Source: Bacteroidales bacterium
Lineage (GTDB): Bacteria; Bacteroidota; Bacteroidia; Bacteroidales; UBA932
Length of the DNA: 18,075 bases
Assembly: GCA_017555925.1 (NCBI GenBank)
Contig: JAFZFL010000040.1
Span: forward strand, 1 to 18,075
Direction: 5' to 3'
The first letter of the stretch is position 1. Each line of letters starts with the position of its first letter. A model generated the notes under the pieces. The model was not told where the DNA came from and searched no databases. It saw nothing but the letters and a program-made list of their open reading frames with translations. The translations under genes were made by a program, and so were the position numbers. This document shows, one piece after another, positions 1-7,364 of this stretch.

Positions 1-18
1 AAGTAAACCAATAAAATA

Positions 19-55
19 GAAGAGAGCGCTCTGTTATTTTCAGGGCGCTCTCTTT
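19..55 (-). terminator. Terminator of the crt-hbd unit
   Basis: A 13-bp stem (21-33 paired with 41-53, with one G-T wobble at 30/44) closes a 7-base loop of TTATTTT. The core is AGAGAGCGC against GCGCTCTCT. Read leftward, as the crt-hbd transcript would run, the hairpin lies 24 bases after the hbd stop codon and is followed by a T-rich tail (TTCTATTTTATT). It could also stop transcription coming from the left, where a short T run follows on the plus strand. The hairpin is seen directly; termination activity is inferred. Confidence 0.85.
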
Positions 56-78
56 ATGTGTAATACGCAATAAGAGTA

Positions 79-924
79 TTATTTTCTGTAGTCGTAGAAA
101 CCTACACCTGTTTTTCTTCCCAACAATTTAGCTCTAACCATCTTTCTAAGAAGTGGGTGAGGGCGATATTTGCTGTCGCCAAATTCATTGTAAAGAACCT
201 CCATGATTGCAAGACAAACATCCAAACCAATAAGGTCTGCCAATGCCAATGGGCCCATAGGGTGGTTGGCACCAAGTTTCATAGCCTCGTCAATCTCCTC
301 TTTTGTAGCTACACCGTCGGCAAGAATTCCAATACCCTCATTAACCATAGGGATAAGGATTCTGTTTACAACAAAGCCTGGAGCTTCGTTTACAGTAACA
401 GGAGTCTTTCCAATCTGTTTTGAAAGCTCAACAACAGTCTGATGAACCTCATCTGATGTAAGCTGGCCTTTGATAACCTCTACAAGTTTCATCATAGGAA
501 CCGGATTGAAGAAGTGCATTCCAATAACCTTCTCCGGACGGTTTGTGTAAGAAGCAACTTGGGTAATTGACAAAGAAGATGTGTTTGTAGCAAGAATTGC
601 CTCTGGTTTGCAAATCTGATCCAAAGTCTTGAAAATCTCCTCTTTAATAGCCATGTCTTCAGCTACAACTTCAACTACCAAATCAACATCTGCAAGATCT
701 TCGTAAACTTTAGTGTCTTTAATTCTTGCAAGAGTTGCATCTCTGTCTGCAGCCTCCATTTTACCCTTCTCAACCATTTTGGCAAGGCTCTTCTCAATTG
801 ATGCATGTGCTTTAGCCAATGAAGCGTCTGAACGGCCTTTAATAATAACGTCGTGTCCTGCTACGGCAAATGTTTGGGCAATACCGTTACCCATTGTGCC
901 GTTACCTACTACTGCAACTTTCAT
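79..924 (-). CDS. hbd: 3-hydroxybutyryl-CoA dehydrogenase
   Basis: Interconverts 3-hydroxybutyryl-CoA and acetoacetyl-CoA in the cytoplasm. The 281 residues match the full length of the Clostridium Hbd family. Seen: the Rossmann dinucleotide loop GNGTMG at residues 7-12; the NTSSLSITQVA segment at 114-124; the catalytic His in MHFFNP (H137) with its partner Glu in KLVEV (E149); the APGFVVNRI block of the C-terminal domain; and the terminal GRKTGVGFYDY. After the second beta strand the sequence is VIIKGRSD, where NAD-dependent relatives usually carry an acidic residue. Gly-Arg there resembles, from memory, the NADP-linked Hbd1 of C. kluyveri, so NADP(H) use is possible (inference). The gene is second in a leftward unit, 42 bases after crt, and is followed by a terminator. 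It links crotonyl-CoA made from lysine to the acetyl-CoA pool. The ATG start has no clear Shine-Dalgarno, as is usual in Bacteroidota. Confidence 0.95.
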   Translation of the reverse strand: MKVAVVGNGTMGNGIAQTFAVAGHDVIIKGRSDASLAKAHASIEKSLAKMVEKGKMEAADRDATLARIKDTKVYEDLADVDLVVEVVAEDMAIKEEIFKTLDQICKPEAILATNTSSLSITQVASYTNRPEKVIGMHFFNPVPMMKLVEVIKGQLTSDEVHQTVVELSKQIGKTPVTVNEAPGFVVNRILIPMVNEGIGILADGVATKEEIDEAMKLGANHPMGPLALADLIGLDVCLAIMEVLYNEFGDSKYRPHPLLRKMVRAKLLGRKTGVGFYDYRK

Positions 925-966
925 ACTTTCTAAGTTTTAATATTGTTTTAAGTTAGTGATTGTTCT

Positions 967-1746
967 TTATCTGTTTTTGTAAACCGCTTCGCGTTTTGCA
1001 AGAAATGCTGCCATACCCTCTTTCTGGTCTTCGGTAGAGAAGCATAATCCAAACAGATTGGCTTCTATCGCAATTGCAGAGTCAATATCTGTCTGCATAC
1101 CTCTGTTAATGGCCTCTTTGCTATATTTTACTGCAATTGGGGCTTTCTTGGCAATCTTCTGGGCCAAAGCCATAGCTGTGTCTATTAAAGCCTCTGGTTC
1201 AACAACTTTGTTTACTAGTCCAATTCTGTAAGCCTCTTCTGCATTAATGATGTCTGCGGTGTAGATAAGCTCTTTGGCAATACCCATTCCAACAATTCTT
1301 GGCAGACGTTGTGTTCCCGAAAAGCCTGGAGTAATTCCCAAGCCAACCTCAGGCTGTCCCAATTTTGCTTTATTGGAAGCAATTCTTATGTCGCAGCATA
1401 GTGAAAGCTCGCATCCGCCGCCAAGAGCAAATCCGTTAATGGCTGCAATGACAGGTTTTTCCAACAGTTCAATCTTTCTGAATACTGCTGCACCTTTCTC
1501 TCCAAAGGCTTTACCCTCAGCTGCATTCATTGTGCTCATTTGGGAGATGTCTGCTCCTGCTACAAAAGCTTTGCCCTCTCCGGTAAGTATAACTGCCAGA
1601 ATTGAATCATCTGCGGCAATCTCTGTAAATGCACAATCCAATTCATCCAATACTGTTGAGTTAAGTGCATTCAATGCTGCCGGATTATTAATTTTTACAA
1701 TGCAAACATTGTCGTGTTTCTCAATAAGAAGTTTAGTGTATTCCAT
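967..1746 (-). CDS. crt: Enoyl-CoA hydratase (crotonase)
   Basis: Hydrates crotonyl-CoA to 3-hydroxybutyryl-CoA, or the reverse, next to Hbd. The protein is 259 residues from the chosen start, close to the roughly 260 of clostridial Crt. Seen: the AGADI oxyanion-hole segment at 63-67, the GFALGGGCELSLCCD block with catalytic Glu E113, and QPEVGLGITPGFSGTQRLPR (131-150) with the second catalytic Glu E133. The C-terminal STEDQKEGMAAFLAKR is typical of crotonases of this group. The frame stays open upstream to 1833, but the added 29 residues are Arg/Leu-rich and unlike the family, and the family's N-terminus aligns with the Met at 1746, so that Met was taken as the start. Transcribed divergently from the lysine operon, with a roughly 100-base leader that can fold. 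Confidence 0.95.
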   Translation of the reverse strand: MEYTKLLIEKHDNVCIVKINNPAALNALNSTVLDELDCAFTEIAADDSILAVILTGEGKAFVAGADISQMSTMNAAEGKAFGEKGAAVFRKIELLEKPVIAAINGFALGGGCELSLCCDIRIASNKAKLGQPEVGLGITPGFSGTQRLPRIVGMGIAKELIYTADIINAEEAYRIGLVNKVVEPEALIDTAMALAQKIAKKAPIAVKYSKEAINRGMQTDIDSAIAIEANLFGLCFSTEDQKEGMAAFLAKREAVYKNR

Positions 1747-1789
1747 ACTATTGTGGTTTAATATTGTCAGTTTGAGCTCTATCCGATAG

Positions 1790-1837
1790 TGCAGTCTGAG
1801 TTGTCTGAAGCATCGTCTGCAGACTCGTCTCACTGCA
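1790..1837 (-). other. Possible folded leader of crt mRNA
   Basis: The outer arms TGCAGT (1790-1795) and ACTGCA (1832-1837) pair, as do GAG (1798-1800) and CTC (1829-1831), with a two-base bulge at 1796-1797. Inside, GTCTG (1803-1807) pairs with CAGAC (1820-1824). If transcription starts near 1847, this structure would sit about 10 bases from the 5' end and about 45 bases before the crt start codon. I recognise no known riboswitch family in it. It may simply stabilise the mRNA or be a chance fold. Confidence 0.3.
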
Positions 1838-1852
1838 ATTTAAAATCATTTA

Positions 1853-1860
1853 CAAATGTA
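1853..1860 (-). promoter_or_regulatory. Candidate -7 element for crt-hbd
   Basis: On the minus strand this reads TACATTTG, an exact match to the Bacteroidota -7 consensus TAnnTTTG. No good TTTG -33 element is present at the usual 19-21 base distance, where the DNA is a T/A tract. Transcription would start near 1847, leaving a leader of about 100 bases before the crt ATG. Confidence 0.45.
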
Positions 1861-1926
1861 CTAACAATAGTTTGATTTTTTTAATAATAATTTGAGTTTT
1901 TAGTTGAAAAAATAACAAGAATGTTA

Positions 1927-1957
1927 TTTGAAATGAGATTTTATTTGTATAATTTTG
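1927..1957 (+). promoter_or_regulatory. Promoter of the lysine fermentation operon
   Basis: TTTG at 1927-1930 is followed after 19 bases by TAATTTTG at 1950-1957. Both elements and the spacing fit the Bacteroidota sigma-ABfr consensus (TTTG, 19-21 bases, TAnnTTTG). Transcription would start around 1964, giving a leader of roughly 65 bases before atoD. It is the only match of this quality in the gaps between genes of the 13-gene operon. Confidence 0.65.
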
Positions 1958-2013
1958 CACTACTTATGGTGTATAATGGACTTTTGTAAGAAAATATATT
2001 CAAAATATAGATT

Positions 2014-2027
2014 TTAAAACGTTTTAA
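2014..2027. promoter_or_regulatory. 14-bp palindrome just before atoD
   Basis: TTAAAACGTTTTAA is a perfect palindrome ending 3 bases before the atoD ATG, inside the predicted leader. It could bind a dimeric regulator or occlude the ribosome entry site, but in AT-rich DNA a chance palindrome of this length is possible. There is no second copy in front of crt or atoE. Confidence 0.3.
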
Positions 2028-2030
2028 GAG

Positions 2031-2681
2031 ATGAATAAAAGAATTTCTTTGCAGGATGCCGTTGCTAAAGTTAAAGACGGTATGACAGTAATGGTCGGTG
2101 GTTTTTTGGGTGCCGGTAGCCCTCTCACTATTCTTGACGAACTTGCACTGAGCGGTGTCAAGGACCTTACTCTCATTTGTAATGATACTGCTTTTGCAGA
2201 CGTTGCTCATGGAAAACTTATCACTAACAAACAAGTCAAGAAAGTTATAGTTTCCCATATTGGTACAAACCCTAATACAAGCGAGCAGATGAACAGTGGC
2301 GAGCTTGAGATAGAGTTTGCTCCTCAAGGAACTTTGGCAGAGAGAGTTAGAGCTGGTGGAGCCGGTTTGGGCGGTGTTCTTACTTCTACAGGATTGGGTA
2401 CTGTTGTTGCTGAGGGTAAAGAAATCATAACTATAGACGGTAAAGATTATTTGTTGGAGAGACCTTTGAGAGCAGATATTGCGCTTTTGGGTGCTACTGT
2501 AGCTGATGAGTCAGGTAACCTTATATTTGTTGGTACAACCCAGAATTTCAATCCGCTTATGGCAACAGCTGCTGACTTGGTTATTGTTGAGGCAGAAAAA
2601 GTTGTTAAAGTTGGAGATATAGCTCCAGAGCAGGTTCATACTCCTGCAATCTTTGTGGATTATATCTATGAAAAACAGTAA
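2031..2681 (+). CDS. atoD: Butyrate-acetoacetate CoA-transferase subunit A
   Basis: Alpha subunit of a family I CoA-transferase. With AtoA (encoded at 11072) it moves CoA from butyryl-CoA to acetoacetate, releasing butyrate and returning the acetoacetate formed by Kce to the CoA-bound pool. The 216 residues match the AtoD/ScoA length. Seen: the N-terminal VMVGGFLGAGSP strand-loop, the GTLAERVRAGGAGLGGVLTS segment typical of this subunit, and the VAEGKE and LLERPLRADIALL blocks. The catalytic Glu belongs to the partner subunit. It is the first gene of the operon, separated from its partner by eight genes. The neighbours favour butyryl-CoA/acetoacetate as substrates, but acetate or other short acyl-CoAs cannot be excluded from sequence. 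The ATG follows AAGAG, a weak ribosome site at best. Confidence 0.93.
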   Translation: MNKRISLQDAVAKVKDGMTVMVGGFLGAGSPLTILDELALSGVKDLTLICNDTAFADVAHGKLITNKQVKKVIVSHIGTNPNTSEQMNSGELEIEFAPQGTLAERVRAGGAGLGGVLTSTGLGTVVAEGKEIITIDGKDYLLERPLRADIALLGATVADESGNLIFVGTTQNFNPLMATAADLVIVEAEKVVKVGDIAPEQVHTPAIFVDYIYEKQ

Positions 2682-2714
2682 AATAATATAAAACATTTAA
2701 ATATACTCGTAATT

Positions 2715-3107
2715 ATGACAAAGAAAGCTTTAATCAGAGTTAGAATGAGCTGTCATGATGCTCATTATGGTGGAAACCTTGTTGACGGTGCAAGAATGTT
2801 GAACCTTTTTGGTGATGTTGCTACCGAGTTGCTTATCATCAATGACGGTGATGAGGGTTTGTTCAAAGCATATGATAATGTAGAGTTTATGGCTCCTGTA
2901 TATGCAGGTGATTATATTGAGGCTACCGGTGAGATTGTTTCAGCAGGTAACTCTTCAAGAAAAATGGTATTTGAGGCTCGTAAAGTGATTGTTCCAAGAC
3001 CAGATATTTCAGATTCGGCTGCGGATGTTTTGGAAGAGCCAATTGTGGTATGTAAAGCAAGCGGAACTTGTGTTGTTCCTGTCAAATGCCAAAGAAATAA
3101 AAAATAA
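2715..3107 (+). CDS. kal: 3-aminobutyryl-CoA ammonia-lyase
   Basis: Removes ammonia from L-3-aminobutyryl-CoA to give crotonyl-CoA, the fifth step of the pathway from L-lysine. The 130-residue length and composition fit the small hotdog-fold Kal enzymes. Seen: an N-terminal [19 protein letters not shown] segment (residues 8-26), likely to contribute to the active site, a central [20 protein letters not shown] typical of hotdog thioesterase/dehydratase folds, and a Cys-containing C-terminus. The identification rests on the family resemblance together with placement directly before kce and kdd, the arrangement of known lysine fermentation clusters. The following kce starts 15 bases later, so the two are cotranscribed. 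Confidence 0.92.
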   Translation: MTKKALIRVRMSCHDAHYGGNLVDGARMLNLFGDVATELLIINDGDEGLFKAYDNVEFMAPVYAGDYIEATGEIVSAGNSSRKMVFEARKVIVPRPDISDSAADVLEEPIVVCKASGTCVVPVKCQRNKK

Positions 3108-3122
3108 ATCGGGGATACAGAT

Positions 3123-3950
3123 ATGTCAAAATTGATTATTACTGCTGCAATTTGCGGCGCAGAGGTTACTAAAGAGCAGAACCCTGCAGTTCCTTATACA
3201 GTAGAGGAGATTGTACGTGAGGCTAAATCTGCGGTAGAGGCAGGTGCAGCTATTGTACACCTTCATGTTAGAGAGGACGATGGTACTCCTACCCAAAGTA
3301 AGGCGCGTTTCAAAGAGTGTATTGATGCTATCCTTAAAGAGTGTCCGGATGTTATCCTTATCCCTTCTACAGGCGGTGCAGTAGGTATGTCGGCAGAGGA
3401 GCGTCTTCAGCCAACAGAGCTTTTCCCGGAAATGGCAACTCTTGATTGCGGAACCTGCAACTTTGGTGATGATGTATTTGAGAATACTATGCCTATAATG
3501 AGAGCATTTGGAAAGAGAATGCTTGAGAATGATATCAAACCTGAATATGAGTGCTTTGAGATGGGTCACCTTGACACTATCCTAAATATGGCTAAAAAAG
3601 GCCAGGTTCCTGGTGCTCCTATGCAGTTCAACTTTGTACTTGGTGTACCTGGTTGTACTCCTGCTACAGTTCAGAACCTATGCTGGTTGGTAAATGCCAT
3701 TCCTGCAGGTTCTACATGGACAGCAACCGGTATTGGCCGTCATCAGTTCAATCTTGCTGCCGCTGCAATTGCAATGGGCGGTAATGTGAGAGTTGGTTTT
3801 GAGGACAGCATCTATATTGAGAAAGGTGTTCTTGCAAAATCAAATGGTGAGATGGTTGCCAAAGTAGTACGTATGGCTAAAGAGTTGGGCAGAGAGGTTG
3901 CTACTTCTGCTGAAGCTCGTGAGATTTTAGGATTGAAACCAAGAAAATAA
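3123..3950 (+). CDS. kce: 3-keto-5-aminohexanoate cleavage enzyme
   Basis: Zn-dependent BKACE-family (DUF849) enzyme that reacts 3-keto-5-aminohexanoate with acetyl-CoA to give L-3-aminobutyryl-CoA and acetoacetate. The protein has 275 residues and a TIM-barrel pattern. Seen: the metal ligands H46 and H48 in VHLHVRED, the third ligand Glu in RVGFED (E227) with the nearby R223, E143 in EYECFE, and S82 in IPSTGG. From memory these correspond to residues mapped in the Cloacimonas acidaminovorans enzyme (H46, H48, E230, R226, E143). They support this specific BKACE activity, though the family accepts many beta-keto acids. The position between kal and kdd removes most doubt. A weak purine run (CGGGGA) lies about 8 bases before the ATG. 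Confidence 0.95.
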   Translation: MSKLIITAAICGAEVTKEQNPAVPYTVEEIVREAKSAVEAGAAIVHLHVREDDGTPTQSKARFKECIDAILKECPDVILIPSTGGAVGMSAEERLQPTELFPEMATLDCGTCNFGDDVFENTMPIMRAFGKRMLENDIKPEYECFEMGHLDTILNMAKKGQVPGAPMQFNFVLGVPGCTPATVQNLCWLVNAIPAGSTWTATGIGRHQFNLAAAAIAMGGNVRVGFEDSIYIEKGVLAKSNGEMVAKVVRMAKELGREVATSAEAREILGLKPRK

Positions 3951-3970
3951 CAGTTTAAAATATAAATAAA

Positions 3971-5041
3971 ATGAAAAAAGGTAATAAATACGGTGTACAC
4001 CGCGTGATTGAGCCAGTTGGCGTTCTTCCACAACCAGCTAACAAAATTGATAACAACATGGACGAAATCTATGATAATGAGATCTTGATTGACGTTCAAA
4101 CACTAAATATTGACTCTGCATCTTTCACTGATATTCACAACTATGCAAAACAACAGGCAGGTGAGGGTGCTACTGAGGAGCAAATTTTGGAAGAAGTTAA
4201 GAAAGAGATGTTCCTTAACGTAGAGTTACAGGGTAAACATCGTAACCGTCGTACCGGTTCTGGTGGTATGCTTCTTGGTAAGGTTGAGAAAATTGGTGAT
4301 GCTCTTAAAGGTAAAATTGATCTTAAAGAGGGTGACCGCATTGCAACATTGGTTTCTTTGTCACTTACTCCACTTAGAATCGATGAGATTCTTGAGATTC
4401 GTGCAGATGTAGACCAAGTTGATATCAAAGGTAAAGCTATTCTGTTTGAAAGCGGTATTTATGCTAAGATTCCAGATGATATGCCTGAGAAACTTGCATT
4501 GTCTGCTCTTGACGTAGCTGGTGCTCCTGCACAAACTGCAAAACTTTGCCAATATGGTCAGAATGTAGTTATTATTGGTGCTGGTGGTAAATCTGGTATG
4601 CTTTGCTGCTATGAGGCTAAAAAACGTGTTGGTGTAACAGGTAAAGTTATTGGTCTTACAAATTCTCCAAGAAGTACACAACGTATCAAAGATCTTGGTT
4701 TCTGTGATGTTGTTGAGAGTACTGCAGGTATGACTCCAGTTCAAGTAAATGAGCTTGTTTCAAAACTTACTAATGGTAAGATGGCAGATGTTACCATCAA
4801 CTGTGTGAATGTTCCAGACCAGGAGATGACAGCTGTTCTTTGTACTAAAGATGACGGTATCGTTTACTTCTTCTCTATGGCTACAAGCTTTACTAAAGCT
4901 GCTTTAGGTGCTGAAGGTATAGGTTCTGACGTTAATATGATTATTGGTAACGGTTATACTAAAGGACACGCTGAATTTACTCTACAAGAGCTAAGAGAGT
5001 GTGAGGCTTTAAGAAAAATCTTTACTGAGTTATACGCATAA
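3971..5041 (+). CDS. kdd: L-erythro-3,5-diaminohexanoate dehydrogenase
   Basis: Oxidatively deaminates 3,5-diaminohexanoate to 3-keto-5-aminohexanoate, releasing ammonia and reducing NAD(P)+. The 356 residues include a medium-chain-dehydrogenase-like Rossmann domain with VVIIGAGGKSG at 199-209. The N-terminal part carries the HRNRRTGSGGM segment (90-100) characteristic of Kdd. After the second Rossmann strand the sequence is VIGLTNSPRST, with no acidic residue and an Arg close by, so strict NAD specificity cannot be assumed. It lies 20 bases after kce and 42 before kamA, in the same operon. Assignment rests on family resemblance and on being sandwiched between kce and kamA. Confidence 0.93.
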   Translation: MKKGNKYGVHRVIEPVGVLPQPANKIDNNMDEIYDNEILIDVQTLNIDSASFTDIHNYAKQQAGEGATEEQILEEVKKEMFLNVELQGKHRNRRTGSGGMLLGKVEKIGDALKGKIDLKEGDRIATLVSLSLTPLRIDEILEIRADVDQVDIKGKAILFESGIYAKIPDDMPEKLALSALDVAGAPAQTAKLCQYGQNVVIIGAGGKSGMLCCYEAKKRVGVTGKVIGLTNSPRSTQRIKDLGFCDVVESTAGMTPVQVNELVSKLTNGKMADVTINCVNVPDQEMTAVLCTKDDGIVYFFSMATSFTKAALGAEGIGSDVNMIIGNGYTKGHAEFTLQELRECEALRKIFTELYA

Positions 5042-5083
5042 TTCTGATAATACCTTATAATCCTAAAATATAATAAAAATACT

Positions 5084-6331
5084 ATGGAATCTAGACGCTA
5101 TGAGCTGTTCCCTAACGTTACAGATGAGCAATGGAACGACTGGAAATGGCAAGTAAAAAATAGAATTGAGACTCTTGAGGATCTTAAAAAATATGTAACC
5201 CTTACTCCAGAGGAGGAAGAGGGTGTTAAAAAGACCCTTCAGACTCTTAGAATGGCAATCACTCCTTATTATATAAGTTTGATTGACCCTAACAATCCTG
5301 ACTGTCCGGTAAGAAAACAGGCTGTACCTACAGGTAAAGAGACATATCAGTCTCCTGCTGATCTTTTGGACCCTCTACATGAGGATGAGGATTCACCTGT
5401 ACCTGGTTTGACCCACAGATATCCGGATCGCGTACTTCTTCTTATCACTGACATGTGCTCTATGTACTGCCGTCACTGTACAAGAAGACGTTTTGCAGGT
5501 CAGAAGGATGGTGAGAGCGCTATTGACAGAATTGACAAGGCTATTGAGTATATTGCAAAGACTCCACAAGTTAGAGACGTACTTCTTTCAGGTGGTGACT
5601 CATTGTGCGTAAGCGATGAGAGATTGGAGTATATTATTTCAAAAGTAAGGGCAATTCCTCACGTAGAGATTATCAGACTTGGTTCAAGAACTCCTGTAGT
5701 TTGTCCTCAACGTATTACTGATGATTTGGTTAACATGCTTAAGAAATACCATCCAGTATGGTTGAACACACACTTTAACCACCCTCAAGAGGTAACTAAG
5801 GAGGCTGCTGAGGCTTGTGCTAAATTGGCTAATGCGGGTATTCCTTTGGGTAACCAGACAGTACTTCTAAGAGGTGTTAATGACTGTGTTAACACTATGA
5901 AGAAACTTATGCATGAGTTGGTTAAAATGAGAGTAAGACCTTACTACATTTACCAATGTGACTTGTCTATGGGTATTGAGCACTTCAGAACTCCAGTATC
6001 TAAAGGTATTGAGATTATTGAGGGCTTGAGAGGTCACACTTCAGGTTATGCTGTTCCAACATTTGTAGTTGATGCTCCTGGTGGTGGTGGAAAAACACCT
6101 GTAATGCCTCAATACGTTATTTCTCAAGCTCCTGGTAAAGTTGTTTTGAGAAACTTTGAGGGTGTTATCACAACATACACAGAGCCAACAGATTACAAGA
6201 ATGAGTGTAACTGCGAGTATTGTAAGGCTAACCAGAACAAGTCTATTGAGGGCGTTTCTTCATTGCTTGAGGGCAGAGGAATGGCTATTGAGCCTTCTGT
6301 ATTGAGCAGAAAAGAGCGTTCAAAGAAATAA
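5084..6331 (+). CDS. kamA: L-lysine 2,3-aminomutase
   Basis: Radical SAM, PLP-dependent enzyme converting L-lysine to L-beta-lysine, the entry step of the pathway. The 415 residues align position for position, from memory, with the Clostridium subterminale SB4 enzyme. Seen: the [4Fe-4S] cysteines C125, C129 and C132 in CSMYCRHC; the PLP lysine K337 in GGGGKTPV; the lysine-binding aspartates D293 and D330; and the structural Zn ligands C268, C375, C377 and C380 (ECNCEYC). Retention of the C-terminal Zn-binding extension and of D293/D330 argues for the catabolic lysine enzyme rather than EF-P beta-lysylation EpmB, which is shorter, or the glutamate or arginine mutases. kamB follows after 13 bases. 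Confidence 0.97.
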   Translation: MESRRYELFPNVTDEQWNDWKWQVKNRIETLEDLKKYVTLTPEEEEGVKKTLQTLRMAITPYYISLIDPNNPDCPVRKQAVPTGKETYQSPADLLDPLHEDEDSPVPGLTHRYPDRVLLLITDMCSMYCRHCTRRRFAGQKDGESAIDRIDKAIEYIAKTPQVRDVLLSGGDSLCVSDERLEYIISKVRAIPHVEIIRLGSRTPVVCPQRITDDLVNMLKKYHPVWLNTHFNHPQEVTKEAAEACAKLANAGIPLGNQTVLLRGVNDCVNTMKKLMHELVKMRVRPYYIYQCDLSMGIEHFRTPVSKGIEIIEGLRGHTSGYAVPTFVVDAPGGGGKTPVMPQYVISQAPGKVVLRNFEGVITTYTEPTDYKNECNCEYCKANQNKSIEGVSSLLEGRGMAIEPSVLSRKERSKK

Positions 6332-6344
6332 TTGACAAAACAGT

Positions 6345-7364
6345 ATGCCATTCATTAACGAGATTCTTAAATATGATAGCTTGTCTATCGTGGGTCTTGA
6401 AAAAAATGTTGGCAAGACTGAATGTCTTAACTATATCCTGTTAAGGTTACCGCTTGAAAGTAAAAAAATAGCGGTAACCTCAATAGGTATAGATGGTGAA
6501 AATAAAGATCAGGTTACTGCAACAAAGAAACCTGAGATATTTTTGAGAGAGGGAATGTACTTCTCAACAGCTGAAGCCCATTACAGAAACAGAAGATTGG
6601 TTTCTGAATTGGTGGAGATAACAAGTGAAAGAAGTTCTTTGGGTAGAATAGTGACTGGAAGGGTTGCCGTGGGTGGTAAGGTTCTTATATCCGGGCCATC
6701 AAGTGGTCCGTCGTTGAAAAGATGGATAAAATCAACTCGTGATCTGGGTGTAGATATAACAATTATTGATGGAGCAATATCAAGATTGAGTTCTGCATCA
6801 CCGGCAATCAGTAAGGCTATGGTACTCTCTACAGGTGCGGCATATTCATCCAATATGAATACGCTTGTACAGAAAACCAGGTTTGTGGTGGAACTTATAA
6901 AGCTTCCTTTGGCAGATGAGGAGATTATTGAGATGTTTGATTCTATTGAGAATGGAGTGTGGGGATTGGATAATGAGGGGAAAATTAAAGATTTTGGTCT
7001 TTCGTCATCGTTGGCAATAGCCTCGTTGGATGTTAATATGATCAAAGATATGAGATACATTTTTGCTGCCGGAGCCTTAACCGACAGATTTCTCAATCTT
7101 GTGATGAATTCGGGAAATATCAAGAATGTAACTCTATTGGTGAGAGATTTTACAAAGATTTTTGTAAACGAGATGCTTTACAGGAACTTTGTGTCAAGAG
7201 GGGGAAGAATATTGGTTCTTCAAAAGAGCAGACTGGTTGCAGTCTGTGTGAATCCTACAGCACCTAACGGATATGTGCTGGATAGTGACATTTTGTGTGA
7301 AAAATTGCAGGAGGCCATAAAACTTCCTGTCTATGATATAGTTAAGAACAGTTATGACATTTAA
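6345..7364 (+). CDS. kamB: KamB, probable reactivase P-loop subunit
   Basis: A 339-residue protein with no catalytic role in the known pathway. Near the N-terminus it has GLEKNVGKTECLN (17-29). The spacing G-x5-GKT is that of dethiobiotin synthetase and related SIMIBI NTPases (GTDTEVGKT), so nucleotide binding is likely. A second hydrophobic strand ending in acid, VDITIIDGA (about 135-143), could be the Walker B or switch segment. The middle is rich in short hydrophobic strands, and no membrane segment or signal peptide is seen. It overlaps kamC by 11 bases and lies between the two aminomutases. I recall annotation sources naming this family KamB, a subunit of the lysine 5,6-aminomutase reactivase. 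That role fits the known suicide inactivation of KamDE but is not demonstrated by the sequence. Codon use is less polarised than in kamA. Confidence 0.75.
   Translation: MPFINEILKYDSLSIVGLEKNVGKTECLNYILLRLPLESKKIAVTSIGIDGENKDQVTATKKPEIFLREGMYFSTAEAHYRNRRLVSELVEITSERSSLGRIVTGRVAVGGKVLISGPSSGPSLKRWIKSTRDLGVDITIIDGAISRLSSASPAISKAMVLSTGAAYSSNMNTLVQKTRFVVELIKLPLADEEIIEMFDSIENGVWGLDNEGKIKDFGLSSSLAIASLDVNMIKDMRYIFAAGALTDRFLNLVMNSGNIKNVTLLVRDFTKIFVNEMLYRNFVSRGGRILVLQKSRLVAVCVNPTAPNGYVLDSDILCEKLQEAIKLPVYDIVKNSYDI

Noticed and set aside
1747..1833. N-terminal extension of crt to an upstream start
   Set aside because: The extra 29 residues are Arg/Leu-rich with no family counterpart, and overlap the structured leader. 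Family alignment starts at the Met at 1746.
1958..2030. Lysine or cobalamin riboswitch before atoD
   Set aside because: The leader is only about 65 bases, very AT-rich, and shows no conserved riboswitch core; both classes need far more sequence.
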